Assembly (NCBI GenBank): GCA_964351395.1
Contig: CAYGOF010000001.1
Span: 62,001-126,000 of the forward strand
Source of the DNA: Imperialibacter sp964351395
Lineage (GTDB): Bacteria > Bacteroidota > Bacteroidia > Cytophagales > Cyclobacteriaceae
Direction of reading: 5' to 3'
Length of the DNA: 64,000 nt
The notes beneath the pieces were generated by a model that was not told the origin of the DNA, made no database searches, and saw only the letters and a list, made by a program, of their open reading frames with translations. Shown in pieces: positions 18,869-26,921 of the stretch (position 1 is its first letter; every line of letters begins with the position of its first letter). Made by a program: the position numbers and the translations under genes.

Positions 18869-21429
18869 TGGATAGCAAAATTAATATTGGCAGACCTGAG
18901 TACAGCAAAAGCTGGCTCTGGAAAATGGCCTGGCGAGATAGCCGTAGAAGCCGCTCAAGGCTTTTCCTCTTCACTTCGTCCATTATTCTGGGGATTACAG
19001 CCCTTGTGGCGATCAATTCATTTAAAGCCTCTCTTTTCTCAGCCATCAATGGCCAGGCCAAGGGGCTGCTTGGTGCCGACCTGGTCGTACGTTCCAGTGA
19101 GCCATTTACCGATACTTATACGCCACTCCTGGATTCCATCGGCACGGTGCGTTCCAGCGAATGCTATTTCGCTTCAATGATCTACTTCCCCAGAAGCCAG
19201 GGCACGAGGCTTGTGCAGGTAAGGGCATTGGAAGGAGAGTTCCCCTATTACGGGGCCATTGAAACCGACCCAGTGGAAGCTTCAAGGTCTTTCAGAGGGA
19301 AAAAGCAGGCACTTGTTGACCAAACCCTTATGCTTCAGTTTGGCGTAGAGCTTGGCGACGAAGTAAAAGTGGGGACCGAATCCTTCGAAATTGTGGGAAG
19401 GTTGCAAAAGATTCCAGGACAAACCGGCATCACCACATCAGTGGCACCAGTGGTGTATATCCCTTACGAATACGTCGAGCAAACCGGCCTCCTGCAAAAA
19501 GGCAGTCGCATCAATTATATGGAGTATTTCCGTTTTGACGACGAAGAATATGTAAATACCGTAGAGGAAACCTACGAGAGCAGGTTTGACCAACTGGGCT
19601 GGAGGTACGATACTGTTGAAGAACAAAAAGAAGACACCGGACGGGCTTTTGAAAACCTGACGGGCTTTCTCAACCTTGTAGCTTTTGTGGCGCTATTGTT
19701 AGGCTGTATTGGGGTGGCAAGTGCTGTCCACATCTATATCAAAGAGAAAATTACCTCAGTGGCCGTCATCCGCTGCCTGGGCGGCACCTCTATTCAGGCA
19801 TTTTTTATTTTTCTTATCCAAATAGCCTTCATTGGCCTCCTCGGAGGTATTATTGGAAGTGTGCTTGGTTCGGTCCTTCAGCTGTACCTACCAGGTGTGC
19901 TCAAAGACTTTCTTCCGGTGACCGTCGAGTTTGCATTATCGTGGTCTGCCATCGCCCAGGGTATCTTATTAGGTCTTTCTATTTCTGTATTGTTTGCGCT
20001 TCCACCCTTGTTGCGAATCAGAAAAGTGGCACCCCTTCAAGCCATCAGAGCTGGAATAGATGGTGCAGTACCTGAATCAACCCGAGGGATCTATCCTGTT
20101 TACGGAGGCATTTTATTATTTATTCTTGGCTTTGCCTGGTGGCAAATCGGTTCTATTCTCGATGCACTTTCCTTCACTGGTGGGCTCATCGCTGCCTTCC
20201 TTCTTTTAGCCGGGGTCGCAAAGCTGATCACCTGGTCGGTGAAAAAATTCTTCCCTACGTCATGGAGCTATGTTTGGAGGCAAGGATTGGCCAACCTGTT
20301 CAGACCCCAAAATCAAACGCTGATACTCATTGTAACCGTAGGACTGGGCACGGCCCTCATTTCCACGCTTTTCCTGGTGCAACAATCGCTCATCAGTCAG
20401 GTGAGTATCACCGGGGCTGGAGACAGACCCAATATGGTGCTGTTTGATATCCAGTCAGACCAAAAAGAGGCCATCAAGGAAATGACCCTCGACTACGACC
20501 TGCCGATCCTTCAAGACGTGCCTGTGGTGACAATGCGGCTGGAAGAATTGAGAGGGTATACGAGAAAAGAAGCGGAAGCAGACACAACCTTAAAGCTTCC
20601 CAATTGGGCCTATAACCGGGAATATCGAATTACTTATCGCGATTCGCTGATCGACTCGGAAGAAATAATAGCTGGAGAATGGTCGGGAAAAATTGAAAAC
20701 CCTAGTGACTCCATTTTTATCTCCATGAGCGATGGTTATGCTGAGAACCTGGGAGTAAGCATCGGCGATGAACTCTTGTTCAATGTGCAGGGAGCGCTGA
20801 TAAAAACCTATGTGGGCAGCCTGCGCCGTATAGACTGGAACAGAGTACAGACTAATTTTCTGGTGATTTTCCCCACCGGCGTACTGGAAAAAGCGCCGCA
20901 ATTTCATGTGCTAATTACCCGGGTTGACAATAATGAGCTTTCAGCACGGTTCCAACAGGCAGTGGTACGGAATTATCCGAACGTGTCTATTATCGACTTG
21001 CAGCTGATCCTGTCTACCCTCGACGATATTTTGGGAAAGGTGTCTTTTGTCATTCGTTTCATGGCACTGCTGAGCATTTCCACTGGTATTCTTGTATTGA
21101 TTGCCTCGGTCGTCATCAGCAAGTTCCAGCGAATCCAGGAAGGCGTTTTGCTTCGAACACTTGGAGCCAGCAGAAAACAAGTGCTCACTATCGCAGGCCT
21201 CGAATATCTCTTTTTAGGTGTGTTCGCATCATCCTCGGGCATCTTACTCTCGCTCGCAGGTTCCTGGGCACTATCTTACTTCTTGTTTGAGACTATCTTC
21301 AATCCAGCACTGTTGCCGCTATTGGGCATTATCGGAGGAATAACATTGCTGACAGTCGCCATAGGTGTTACCAATAGCAGAGAGGTAGTCAACAATGCTC
21401 CTCTCGAAGTGTTAAGGCGTGAAATCTAA
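18868..21429 (+). CDS. ABC transporter permease, FtsX/MacB family, YbbP type
   Basis: An 853-aa inner-membrane permease. The first transmembrane helix is at about 30-50 and is followed by a periplasmic MacB-PCD-like domain. Two FtsX-type permease cores (about 265-395 and 690-850) each have three to four helices and the conserved EKITSVAVIRCLGGT or EGVLLRTLGASRKQ loop that contacts the ATPase. Two further helices sit between them (about 415-455). The duplicated FtsX core and length of about 800-850 aa suit YbbP-like permeases, thought to handle lipids or lipoproteins rather than small solutes. It overlaps the ATPase stop by one base. Confidence 0.9.
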   Translation: MDSKINIGRPEYSKSWLWKMAWRDSRRSRSRLFLFTSSIILGITALVAINSFKASLFSAINGQAKGLLGADLVVRSSEPFTDTYTPLLDSIGTVRSSECYFASMIYFPRSQGTRLVQVRALEGEFPYYGAIETDPVEASRSFRGKKQALVDQTLMLQFGVELGDEVKVGTESFEIVGRLQKIPGQTGITTSVAPVVYIPYEYVEQTGLLQKGSRINYMEYFRFDDEEYVNTVEETYESRFDQLGWRYDTVEEQKEDTGRAFENLTGFLNLVAFVALLLGCIGVASAVHIYIKEKITSVAVIRCLGGTSIQAFFIFLIQIAFIGLLGGIIGSVLGSVLQLYLPGVLKDFLPVTVEFALSWSAIAQGILLGLSISVLFALPPLLRIRKVAPLQAIRAGIDGAVPESTRGIYPVYGGILLFILGFAWWQIGSILDALSFTGGLIAAFLLLAGVAKLITWSVKKFFPTSWSYVWRQGLANLFRPQNQTLILIVTVGLGTALISTLFLVQQSLISQVSITGAGDRPNMVLFDIQSDQKEAIKEMTLDYDLPILQDVPVVTMRLEELRGYTRKEAEADTTLKLPNWAYNREYRITYRDSLIDSEEIIAGEWSGKIENPSDSIFISMSDGYAENLGVSIGDELLFNVQGALIKTYVGSLRRIDWNRVQTNFLVIFPTGVLEKAPQFHVLITRVDNNELSARFQQAVVRNYPNVSIIDLQLILSTLDDILGKVSFVIRFMALLSISTGILVLIASVVISKFQRIQEGVLLRTLGASRKQVLTIAGLEYLFLGVFASSSGILLSLAGSWALSYFLFETIFNPALLPLLGIIGGITLLTVAIGVTNSREVVNNAPLEVLRREI

Positions 21430-21441
21430 CTGCAATTGACT

Positions 21442-21960
21442 ATGAATAAAGCGACAACGTTTTTCATCCTATCATTGTTCATAGCGACCTCGATTATGGC
21501 GCAGAAAAAGCAGCGATGGAGCAATGAGCAAAAAGAAGTAGTTGGCGTTGTTTTCGACATGTTTCAAGGCATGCGAAAAGCAGATACTACTGGGTATTAC
21601 AAAATGTTTACCACCAATGCGCAGCTATTTACCGTGATGGATAGAGAAGCTGGTAACGAAAATCTTCGAAAAGATGACGTGGAAAAGTTTTTTCAAGCCA
21701 TGGCCAAACCAAGAGACATTGTGTATGATGAACCACTGTGGGACATTCAAGTGGAAATAGATGGAAGACTTGCGCAGGTCTGGACAAAGTATGCATTTTT
21801 CGCAGGTGATAAGTTTTCTCACTGTGGGGTAGATGCGTTTCATCTTTTCAAAGACAAAGATGGTTTTTGGAAAATATTCCAATTGGTCGACACAAGGCAT
21901 TTCGGAGAGGAAAATTGCGACCTACCAAAAAAATACCTCAGGAGTTTATCCGATCTGTAG
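21442..21960 (+). CDS. Secreted NTF2-like (SnoaL-type) protein
   Basis: A 172-aa protein with a signal peptide (MNKATTFFILSLFIATSIMAQ) and an NTF2-like fold: N-terminal helix, AQLFTV strand, VWTKYAFFAGDKFSHCGVD and the closing FHLFKDKDGFWKIFQLVDT strands. Such proteins bind small ligands or act as lyases; no catalytic set can be named. ATG 21442 is chosen over TTG 21436 because it starts the signal peptide directly. It follows the permease by 12 bases and may belong to the same transcript. Confidence 0.78.
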   Translation: MNKATTFFILSLFIATSIMAQKKQRWSNEQKEVVGVVFDMFQGMRKADTTGYYKMFTTNAQLFTVMDREAGNENLRKDDVEKFFQAMAKPRDIVYDEPLWDIQVEIDGRLAQVWTKYAFFAGDKFSHCGVDAFHLFKDKDGFWKIFQLVDTRHFGEENCDLPKKYLRSLSDL

Positions 21961-21987
21961 TGCTATCTGCAAGTCGCCTTTTTGCGC

Positions 21988-22021
21988 AAAAAAAGAACCC
22001 CGTTGAAAGATTCAGCGGGGT
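21988..22021 (-). terminator. Terminator of the acyl-CoA synthetase gene
   Basis: ACCCCGTTGAA pairs with TTCAGCGGGGT around a short loop. The run of seven A's on its left side is a T-run on the minus strand, so it ends minus-strand transcription about 30 bases past the synthetase stop. It may also stop the plus-strand transcript. Confidence 0.85.
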
Positions 22022-22052
22022 CCTTGAAATTGATAAGCACAAAACAGAAAAG

Positions 22053-23747
22053 TTATGTCCAGATGACAGTATTCTCTGTTGTGTACCAAGTTTGCAAATT
22101 TTCTCCGTATTTTCCTTCTAAAACATTTCTTTTTATACTCATCTTAGGTGTAAGAACACCATTTTCGGCGGTCCAGGGCTCTTTCATGATGACAATTTTT
22201 CTTACTCTCTCATAATCAATCAGGCCTTTATTAACTGCCTCCATCGTTTCAACTAGTGATTTTTCTACTAGCGCCCTATCTTCTTTCATTGCCTTATCAG
22301 AAATAACCAATAGGGCTACAGGATGGGGAAGTCCCAAGCCTAACACGCAAATTTGCTCGATATAGCCATTCTGTGAGTAACTCCACTCAATGGGCCCAGG
22401 CACAATGTACTCGCCCTTCGAGGTTTTGAATGAGTCCTTTACCCGACCCGTGATTTTTAAAAACCCTGCCTCGTCTATTTCACCCATATCTCCAGTATGC
22501 AAAAAGCCATTCTTCACCACTGAAGCTGTCATCTTTGGATCTTTGTAGTAACCCTGCATCAACCAGGAAGCCTTCATGATAATCTCTCCGGTTTCAGGCA
22601 CGATCTTTAGTTCCGCCCCGCGGTAGGGCTCACCTACAGTACCCATCCTGACATTATCCGGGGGCATGAGTGTGCAGGCACCAACATTTTCAGTCATGCC
22701 GTAAAGTTCCAGCAGTTGAATGTCAAGCGCTTTGTACCAGGCATGCAGTGAAGGTGGGCAGGGAGCCGACGCTGTCAAACAGTATTCAGTATCGTTCAAT
22801 CCCAAACCTTTGCGAATCTTCTTCTTTACTAAACCCGACAGAATCGGAATCTTCAAAAGAAGATCAAGCTTCGACTGTGGCATTTTTTCCCAAACGCCCA
22901 TCTGGAACTTCGTCCAAATCCGAGGCACAGCAAAAAATATGGTTGGACGGGCATTGGCAAGATTCAGTACAAATGTATCCAATGACTCTGCAAAAGAAAC
23001 TACCCCTCCACAATGTAAAGCCCCAAGTTCCACAATGATCCGCTCTGCCACATGGCAAAGAGGAAGGTAGGAAAAGTAACGATGCTTCTTGTCGCCAAAA
23101 TTGATCACATATTTCGCGGCAGCAGCTACTAACTTAAGCTGCTTATGATTATACATCACACCTTTAGGGGAACCTGTTGTGCCTGATGTATAAATGATAG
23201 TAGCAAGATCCATTTCGTTAGGCACAATGCTTTCCTTCATAGGCTCTTGCTGTGCAATCAAATCTGTCCACTTAGCATAGTCCTCAACGTGGCTTTCAGG
23301 AAGAGTGACACAGGGTAATTTGGATGGTATTCCTGCCTTCATATTTGCCCAATCGTCGACCTTGCCTACAAACAAGAGCTTTATTTCACTGTGTTCAATC
23401 ACATGGGTAAGCTGATCCCCGACAAGGTTAGGGTAGAATGGAACGGAAATATATTCGCCCATCATCATCGCAAGGTCAGCAATGATCCAGTGCGAGCAGT
23501 TTTTAGAAATCAATCCAATGTGCGCACCTTTGGCCAAGCCCTTGCTTTGCAGGTAAGCGGCCATTCTCCTTGCCTCACTACCTACCTGAGCCCAAGTGTA
23601 TTCAATCCATTGGTCACCGTTAGGTTGTCGCAAAAACACAGCGTCGGGCGTTTCTTTTTCCCAATGGTAAAACCATTCGACTAAAGACCGTGGGTCGTAT
23701 TTGGACCTAATATTGTCTGGAATCTCAATTTCCTCTGTAGCGATCAT
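22053..23747 (-). CDS. Long-chain acyl-CoA synthetase (AMP-forming)
   Basis: A 564-aa enzyme of the ANL superfamily that activates fatty acids to acyl-CoA through an acyl-adenylate. It has the P-loop-like IIYTSGTTGSPKG (about 187-199), the A5 segment ELYGMTENVG, the A7 motif LHTGDMGEID and the A8 hinge LTGRVKDSFKTSKGEYIVP, which carries the signature of FadD/FAA-type long-chain synthetases. No signal peptide; it is probably cytoplasmic and membrane associated. The gene stands alone on this strand with its own terminator. A FabH-like gene lies 650 bases beyond its start, on the other strand, so lipid metabolism may be a shared theme. Confidence 0.93.
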   Translation of the reverse strand: MIATEEIEIPDNIRSKYDPRSLVEWFYHWEKETPDAVFLRQPNGDQWIEYTWAQVGSEARRMAAYLQSKGLAKGAHIGLISKNCSHWIIADLAMMMGEYISVPFYPNLVGDQLTHVIEHSEIKLLFVGKVDDWANMKAGIPSKLPCVTLPESHVEDYAKWTDLIAQQEPMKESIVPNEMDLATIIYTSGTTGSPKGVMYNHKQLKLVAAAAKYVINFGDKKHRYFSYLPLCHVAERIIVELGALHCGGVVSFAESLDTFVLNLANARPTIFFAVPRIWTKFQMGVWEKMPQSKLDLLLKIPILSGLVKKKIRKGLGLNDTEYCLTASAPCPPSLHAWYKALDIQLLELYGMTENVGACTLMPPDNVRMGTVGEPYRGAELKIVPETGEIIMKASWLMQGYYKDPKMTASVVKNGFLHTGDMGEIDEAGFLKITGRVKDSFKTSKGEYIVPGPIEWSYSQNGYIEQICVLGLGLPHPVALLVISDKAMKEDRALVEKSLVETMEAVNKGLIDYERVRKIVIMKEPWTAENGVLTPKMSIKRNVLEGKYGENLQTWYTTENTVIWT

Positions 23748-23925
23748 AGGGATGTTGTTTGTTGAATTTATAAAAATTGTCCTAAAACCGAGTAATATTC
23801 GAATGAAAGTAGCTTGAACGGTAAATCCTTTGTTTCAACTATTTTACACCCAAACCAGCAAAATGAGAGGTACATCGCAGTTTTTGATGGCTCAAATTGT
23901 ACACTCTTGAAAAAAAAGTGTCACA
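23748..23925. other. Intergenic region upstream of the acyl-CoA synthetase gene
   Basis: It should hold the synthetase promoter on the minus strand. No full TTTG/TAnnTTTG match was found, and nothing else is evident before the promoter-like block that starts near 23926. Confidence 0.35.
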
Positions 23926-24010
23926 AAATCGGACAACAGCACATACCTAAAATAATGCAAACAACTGATATATAGTTGTTTATGTTTTTTGGCACAGCTA
24001 TTGGCTATAC
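23922..24010 (+). promoter_or_regulatory. Candidate -24/-12-like promoter with upstream element (unit A)
   Basis: TTGGCAC at 23989 is followed by AGCTA and TTGGCTA. This resembles the sigma-54 form TGGCAC-N5-TTGC, but the -12 side reads TTGG, or GC sits one base too far. Sixty bases upstream is TGTC-N9-GACA (TGTCACAAAATCGGACA), a half-palindrome typical of activator sites. A second inverted repeat, AACAACT/AGTTGTT, lies at 23960-23980. The same arrangement is found in unit B at 25.4 kb. Confidence 0.5.
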
Positions 24011-24062
24011 ATATCACAAGGTCAACAACTCAAAATAATCAGGACATCAAATTTTTCACAAA

Positions 24063-24194
24063 ATGCTATGGCGTTTATTCGGTAGTAAAAATCTTTGGGC
24101 AGGACTGGCAGTCGTGCTTGGTCTCACCATTTTGTGGCAAGCAAGTGAAGCGAAACGATCAGAAATAGCTTCTACAAGCTTTCGTTCGAAGTGA
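24063..24194 (+). CDS. Possible 43-aa single-helix membrane peptide
   Basis: ATG at 24063 opens 43 codons: a basic N-terminus (MLWRLFGSKN), one hydrophobic helix (LWAGLAVVLGLTILWQA) and a polar tail rich in Lys, Ser and Arg. The charge pattern suggests an N-in single-pass protein. There is no clear Shine-Dalgarno site. It lies between the unit A promoter-like block and a strong terminator at 24287, so a short transcript carrying it is plausible. No family is recognised. The alternative is a non-coding RNA that happens to contain this frame. Confidence 0.45.
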   Translation: MLWRLFGSKNLWAGLAVVLGLTILWQASEAKRSEIASTSFRSK

Positions 24195-24286
24195 AAAAGG
24201 TAGTATAAATATTTAGATCAGGTAGCTGATCAGGGAAAGAAAAACTCAAAAGTAAATTCTGACTAAGGACTAATCAATCTCTAAAC

Positions 24287-24317
24287 AACCGGGCAGTCTA
24301 CTGCCCGGTTTGTTTTT
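24287..24317 (+). terminator. Terminator of short unit A
   Basis: A perfect 10-bp stem (AACCGGGCAG/CTGCCCGGTT) with a TCTA loop is followed by TGTTTTTTCT. It lies 93 bases beyond the 43-codon frame and upstream of the FabH-like gene, so it does not serve a large annotated gene. Confidence 0.88.
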
Positions 24318-24396
24318 TCTGTCCAATCATAAAAAATAACAAGGTTAATAGGTCCGAAAATGTTTATTTTGCCACGAAATCCTAGTGAAAGGATAC

Positions 24397-25344
24397 ATGT
24401 ACATAAGAGACATCGCACATTATATTCCCAGCCAGCGGGTTAACAATCAATACTTCGCAGATTTAAATGGCCTGACTAACGAATGGATTGTAGAACGCAC
24501 AGGCATTTCTGAAAGACGTAAGGCAAGTGCCGACGAAAATACAGCTACGATGGGGCTCGAAGCAGTTAAAGCCCTGGAGCAAAAAACCGATTTTCCCCTT
24601 CAGCAAGTTGACCTGATCGTAGGCGCTTCTTATACACCATACGATACTATTGTTACACTTGCGCACAAGGCACAGCATTACCTGAATGTCACCGACGCTG
24701 CAGTTGTGTACATTTCTTCGGCTTGCTCTTCATTCCTAAATGCAATGGAAATCGTAGAAGGTTATATGGCCATGGGTAAGTCGAAAAATGCATTGGTCAT
24801 ACTCTCCGAGCACAATACTGCCTACCACAATGAACACGACCACAAGGCTGGACATCTTTGGGGAGATGGCGCCAGCGCGCTATTAGTAAGCAAAGAAAAG
24901 CCCGATAAGGCAAATCTTGCAGTGAAAGAAATTTTCACCCGCGGTGCAGCCCACGTAGGCAGGGGACTTGAAGGAGTCACGTTGAGGCCACTCCATGGAG
25001 GCATCGATATGCCATACGGAAAGGATGTATTCTTAAATGCCTGCTCCTATATGGCTTCAGCTACAAGAGATATACTTGAAAGAAACAGCTATGGCATTGA
25101 TGACTTGTCATACCTCGTACCACATCAGGCAAATTTGCGCATCACAAAAAATGTAGCCGAAAACCTGAAAATAACGACAGAAAAAGCGATTTCAAATGTC
25201 CAATATCTGGGCAATACCGGGTGTGCCGGAGCTGCTATTGGACTGTCAGAAAACTGGGAGAAATTTAAAGATGATGACAAAATCGTTGTTACTGTGTTCG
25301 GAGGTGGTTACAGCTACGGTGCTATGTTATTGGTAAAAGAGTAG
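24397..25344 (+). CDS. 3-oxoacyl-ACP synthase III-like (FabH family) protein
   Basis: A 315-aa thiolase-fold condensing enzyme. The nucleophile Cys is in YISSACSSFLNAME, the His in PHQANLRI, and the Asn in LGNTGCAGA, giving the Cys-His-Asn triad of FabH-type ketosynthases. WIVERTGISERR near the N-terminus is the usual FabH loop. ATG 24397 is chosen over GTG 24385 because AAAGGA lies just upstream and the family N-terminus matches MYIRDIAHYIPS. Substrate is unknown: it may start fatty acid synthesis or make a specialised acyl product. No acyl carrier protein gene is adjacent. It is flanked by short transcript-like units on both sides. Confidence 0.9.
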   Translation: MYIRDIAHYIPSQRVNNQYFADLNGLTNEWIVERTGISERRKASADENTATMGLEAVKALEQKTDFPLQQVDLIVGASYTPYDTIVTLAHKAQHYLNVTDAAVVYISSACSSFLNAMEIVEGYMAMGKSKNALVILSEHNTAYHNEHDHKAGHLWGDGASALLVSKEKPDKANLAVKEIFTRGAAHVGRGLEGVTLRPLHGGIDMPYGKDVFLNACSYMASATRDILERNSYGIDDLSYLVPHQANLRITKNVAENLKITTEKAISNVQYLGNTGCAGAAIGLSENWEKFKDDDKIVVTVFGGGYSYGAMLLVKE

Positions 25345-25402
25345 CCCTACGTAAATACTACTTTTATAGTTGTACTGTACATCAACGACCTATCCCTGTA
25401 CC

Positions 25403-25500
25403 ATATTCGGACACATTTTTTATATCCCCTCTTTTCTAATTTAACTAACTAGCTGAATAACAGTGATTTATAGTCTTTGGCACGTGGTTTGGCTAACAGT
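25403..25500 (+). promoter_or_regulatory. Candidate -24/-12-like promoter with upstream element (unit B)
   Basis: TTGGCACG at 25477 is followed by TGGT and TTGGCTA, matching unit A at both conserved blocks. TGTA-N9-GACA, containing TCGGACA at 25407, lies 70 bases upstream, ten bases (one helical turn) further than in unit A. The -24 side is a perfect sigma-54 match; the -12 side is not. Confidence 0.5.
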
Positions 25501-25574
25501 TCATATCTGTTCAAAGCAGGCAAAAGGTCAAAAACTCAAAATAGGGAATAGTAGCCGAGAGAGGCGGAGCAACG

Positions 25575-25652
25575 ATGCGAATCTGGAAGGTATTAAATCT
25601 CAAGGTCAAGAAAATACTCCTAAGTCTAGGTATGCTTAAGCAAGCAGCTTAA
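25575..25652 (+). CDS. Possible 25-aa cationic amphipathic peptide
   Basis: ATG at 25575 is preceded by GGAG with a 5-base spacer, a good Shine-Dalgarno site that is uncommon in this phylum. The 25 residues begin MRIWKVLNLKVKKILLSLG; Lys/Arg and Leu/Ile/Val residues are spaced so that a helix would be amphipathic. The frame ends within the hairpin at 25634-25654. Because it is so short, coding is uncertain. Peptides of this kind can be type I toxins, leader peptides or membrane regulators. Confidence 0.35.
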   Translation: MRIWKVLNLKVKKILLSLGMLKQAA

Positions 25653-25707
25653 GCCTTCATTCTGACGAAAGGAAATAGTTTTTAGTTTACGGTTGGTTGA
25701 TGGAAAA

Positions 25708-25734
25708 GGGAGGGCACAAGCCCTTCTTTTTTTT
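25708..25734 (+). terminator. Terminator of short unit B
   Basis: AGGGC and GCCCT arms around ACAA, with flanking A/T pairs, are followed by TTCTTTTTTTT. The T-run overlaps the stop codon of the convergent HNH gene. Confidence 0.75.
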
Positions 25735-26278
25735 ACTCGGCTGTCGCTAATTCTTCTTCTTCCAAAACTACTTCATCCAGAAATACTTCATCTTTCTTCG
25801 GTCTGCCTTTGAACGTTGTGTCGGGTTTGAAACCATTCTTATAGCGACGCTTCCTGATCTTCCAAACTTTGTAATTATCCTTATTGCCATTTTCAAACTG
25901 AAACGCCATATGCTCCGATGAACTTACCCACTCCAGGTTGGTAGAATCATTGTTCTTGGGATTATTATCCAAGTGTATAATCATACTATATTCATCAGGC
26001 AGTACATTAATGCAATAAGCTTTCGCCACTTCTTTGTGAGGGTATACAGTTCTTCTCTTCCCGTCATCATTCAGTAAATCCAGAAAAAAGCACTTACAAG
26101 ACTTATTCCAGCGCTGTTTCATGATCTTTCCTTTTACTTTCATCATTGTTTTACTGCCACGATGAAATGTTTCTCGATCTTTACTCCTTATACGACCCCT
26201 ATTAGATATTTCGTAATTCGAAAATTCTTCAATAGGCTTCCACACCTCATCTATCCGTTCAATTCTTTGAATATTCAT
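25733..26278 (-). CDS. NUMOD4/HNH homing-type endonuclease
   Basis: A 181-aa protein with an N-terminal NUMOD4 motif (EVWKPIEEFSNYEISNRGRI, about 11-30) and an HNH_3-like core near residues 97-125, where IIHLDNNPKNNDSTNLEWV keeps the His and the two Asn positions. The tail is acidic. NUMOD4/HNH proteins are usually phage- or intron-borne homing nucleases. Here it stands alone with no intron or phage genes nearby, and a very AT-rich stretch lies upstream, which suggests acquisition by transfer. Whether it is active is unknown; the core looks intact. Some bacterial copies act as anti-phage or replication-linked nucleases, but nothing here shows that. Confidence 0.82.
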   Translation of the reverse strand: MNIQRIERIDEVWKPIEEFSNYEISNRGRIRSKDRETFHRGSKTMMKVKGKIMKQRWNKSCKCFFLDLLNDDGKRRTVYPHKEVAKAYCINVLPDEYSMIIHLDNNPKNNDSTNLEWVSSSEHMAFQFENGNKDNYKVWKIRKRRYKNGFKPDTTFKGRPKKDEVFLDEVVLEEEELATAE

Positions 26279-26921
26279 AGCGTGAATTAGTAAATTCGCA
26301 ATTTTATGATATTGATTTTATTTAATATTTAATTATTCACAACATTAGCCCCCATATGTAGAGATTATTTCAAATATAACATTTTGTCGCTACGAGAAAA
26401 CGTCGATAAGGAGAGAGAGTGAAAAAAAATTCTAATATGTGGTTTTTATTATTATTATTATCATCTTATTATATTTTTTTTCTTGAACATACATCTATAA
26501 ATATTATTTTTTCAATCATTATTTCATTTTTTCATATAAATTAAATCGCGTAATATCTCTATTTATTAATGTGTATTTTATGCCGCAATCGTTTGCGAAA
26601 ATTTCGATTCTATCCGAAAGAAAGCAACTCCGTTTTGACAGCAACGATGTTGCAAAAGCAGCACTCAGTTACGAAATCACATCGAACTAGTTGGTCATGA
26701 CTGGAGCAGAAAGTTGGCCGTTAACAACCCCTTCATGGCATTGAAGGTTGTTAATCAACCTGCCAAATCGCTCTTAATGTACCGCTCTTAATGGCAGATC
26801 GGTAAATAATGCAGTATTTACATCACGAATACCACTTAGCCATTTCTTCCTTAAAAAAATAGTTATAATTTACCTAGCACATTAAACACCTGAATGTTCA
26901 TACCTATTAAGCACATACAAT
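26279..26921. other. Long AT-rich intergenic region
   Basis: A 643-base gap with no gene. From about 26300 to 26570 it is extremely AT-rich, including a TTATTATTATTA tract near 26447 and long T runs. At 26720-26755 an imperfect inverted repeat (TTAACAACC-CCTTCA against TTGAAGGTTGTTAA) forms a long stem. Just after it, CGCTCTTAATG occurs twice 14 bases apart (26770-26794), framed by TGCCA and TGGCA. The glycogen synthase promoter presumably lies in the last 100 bases. Confidence 0.6.
26720..26755. repeat. Imperfect inverted repeat (about 14-bp stem)
   Basis: The arms begin TTAACAACCCCTTCA and return TTGAAGGTTGTTAA, with one bulged base and a TGGCA loop. There is no T-run on either side, so a terminator is unlikely. 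An operator or structured leader is possible. Confidence 0.55.

Larger units (their letters stand above)
25524..25734 (+). ncRNA. Possible short transcript (unit B) with conserved leader
   Basis: A 20-base leader at 25524-25543 differs at only one base from 24018-24037 in unit A. It is followed by a 25-codon frame, a hairpin with GCTTAAG/CTTAAGC arms at 25634-25654, and a terminator at 25708. No large frame is present. The segment could be a small RNA, a peptide mRNA, or both. Confidence 0.4.
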
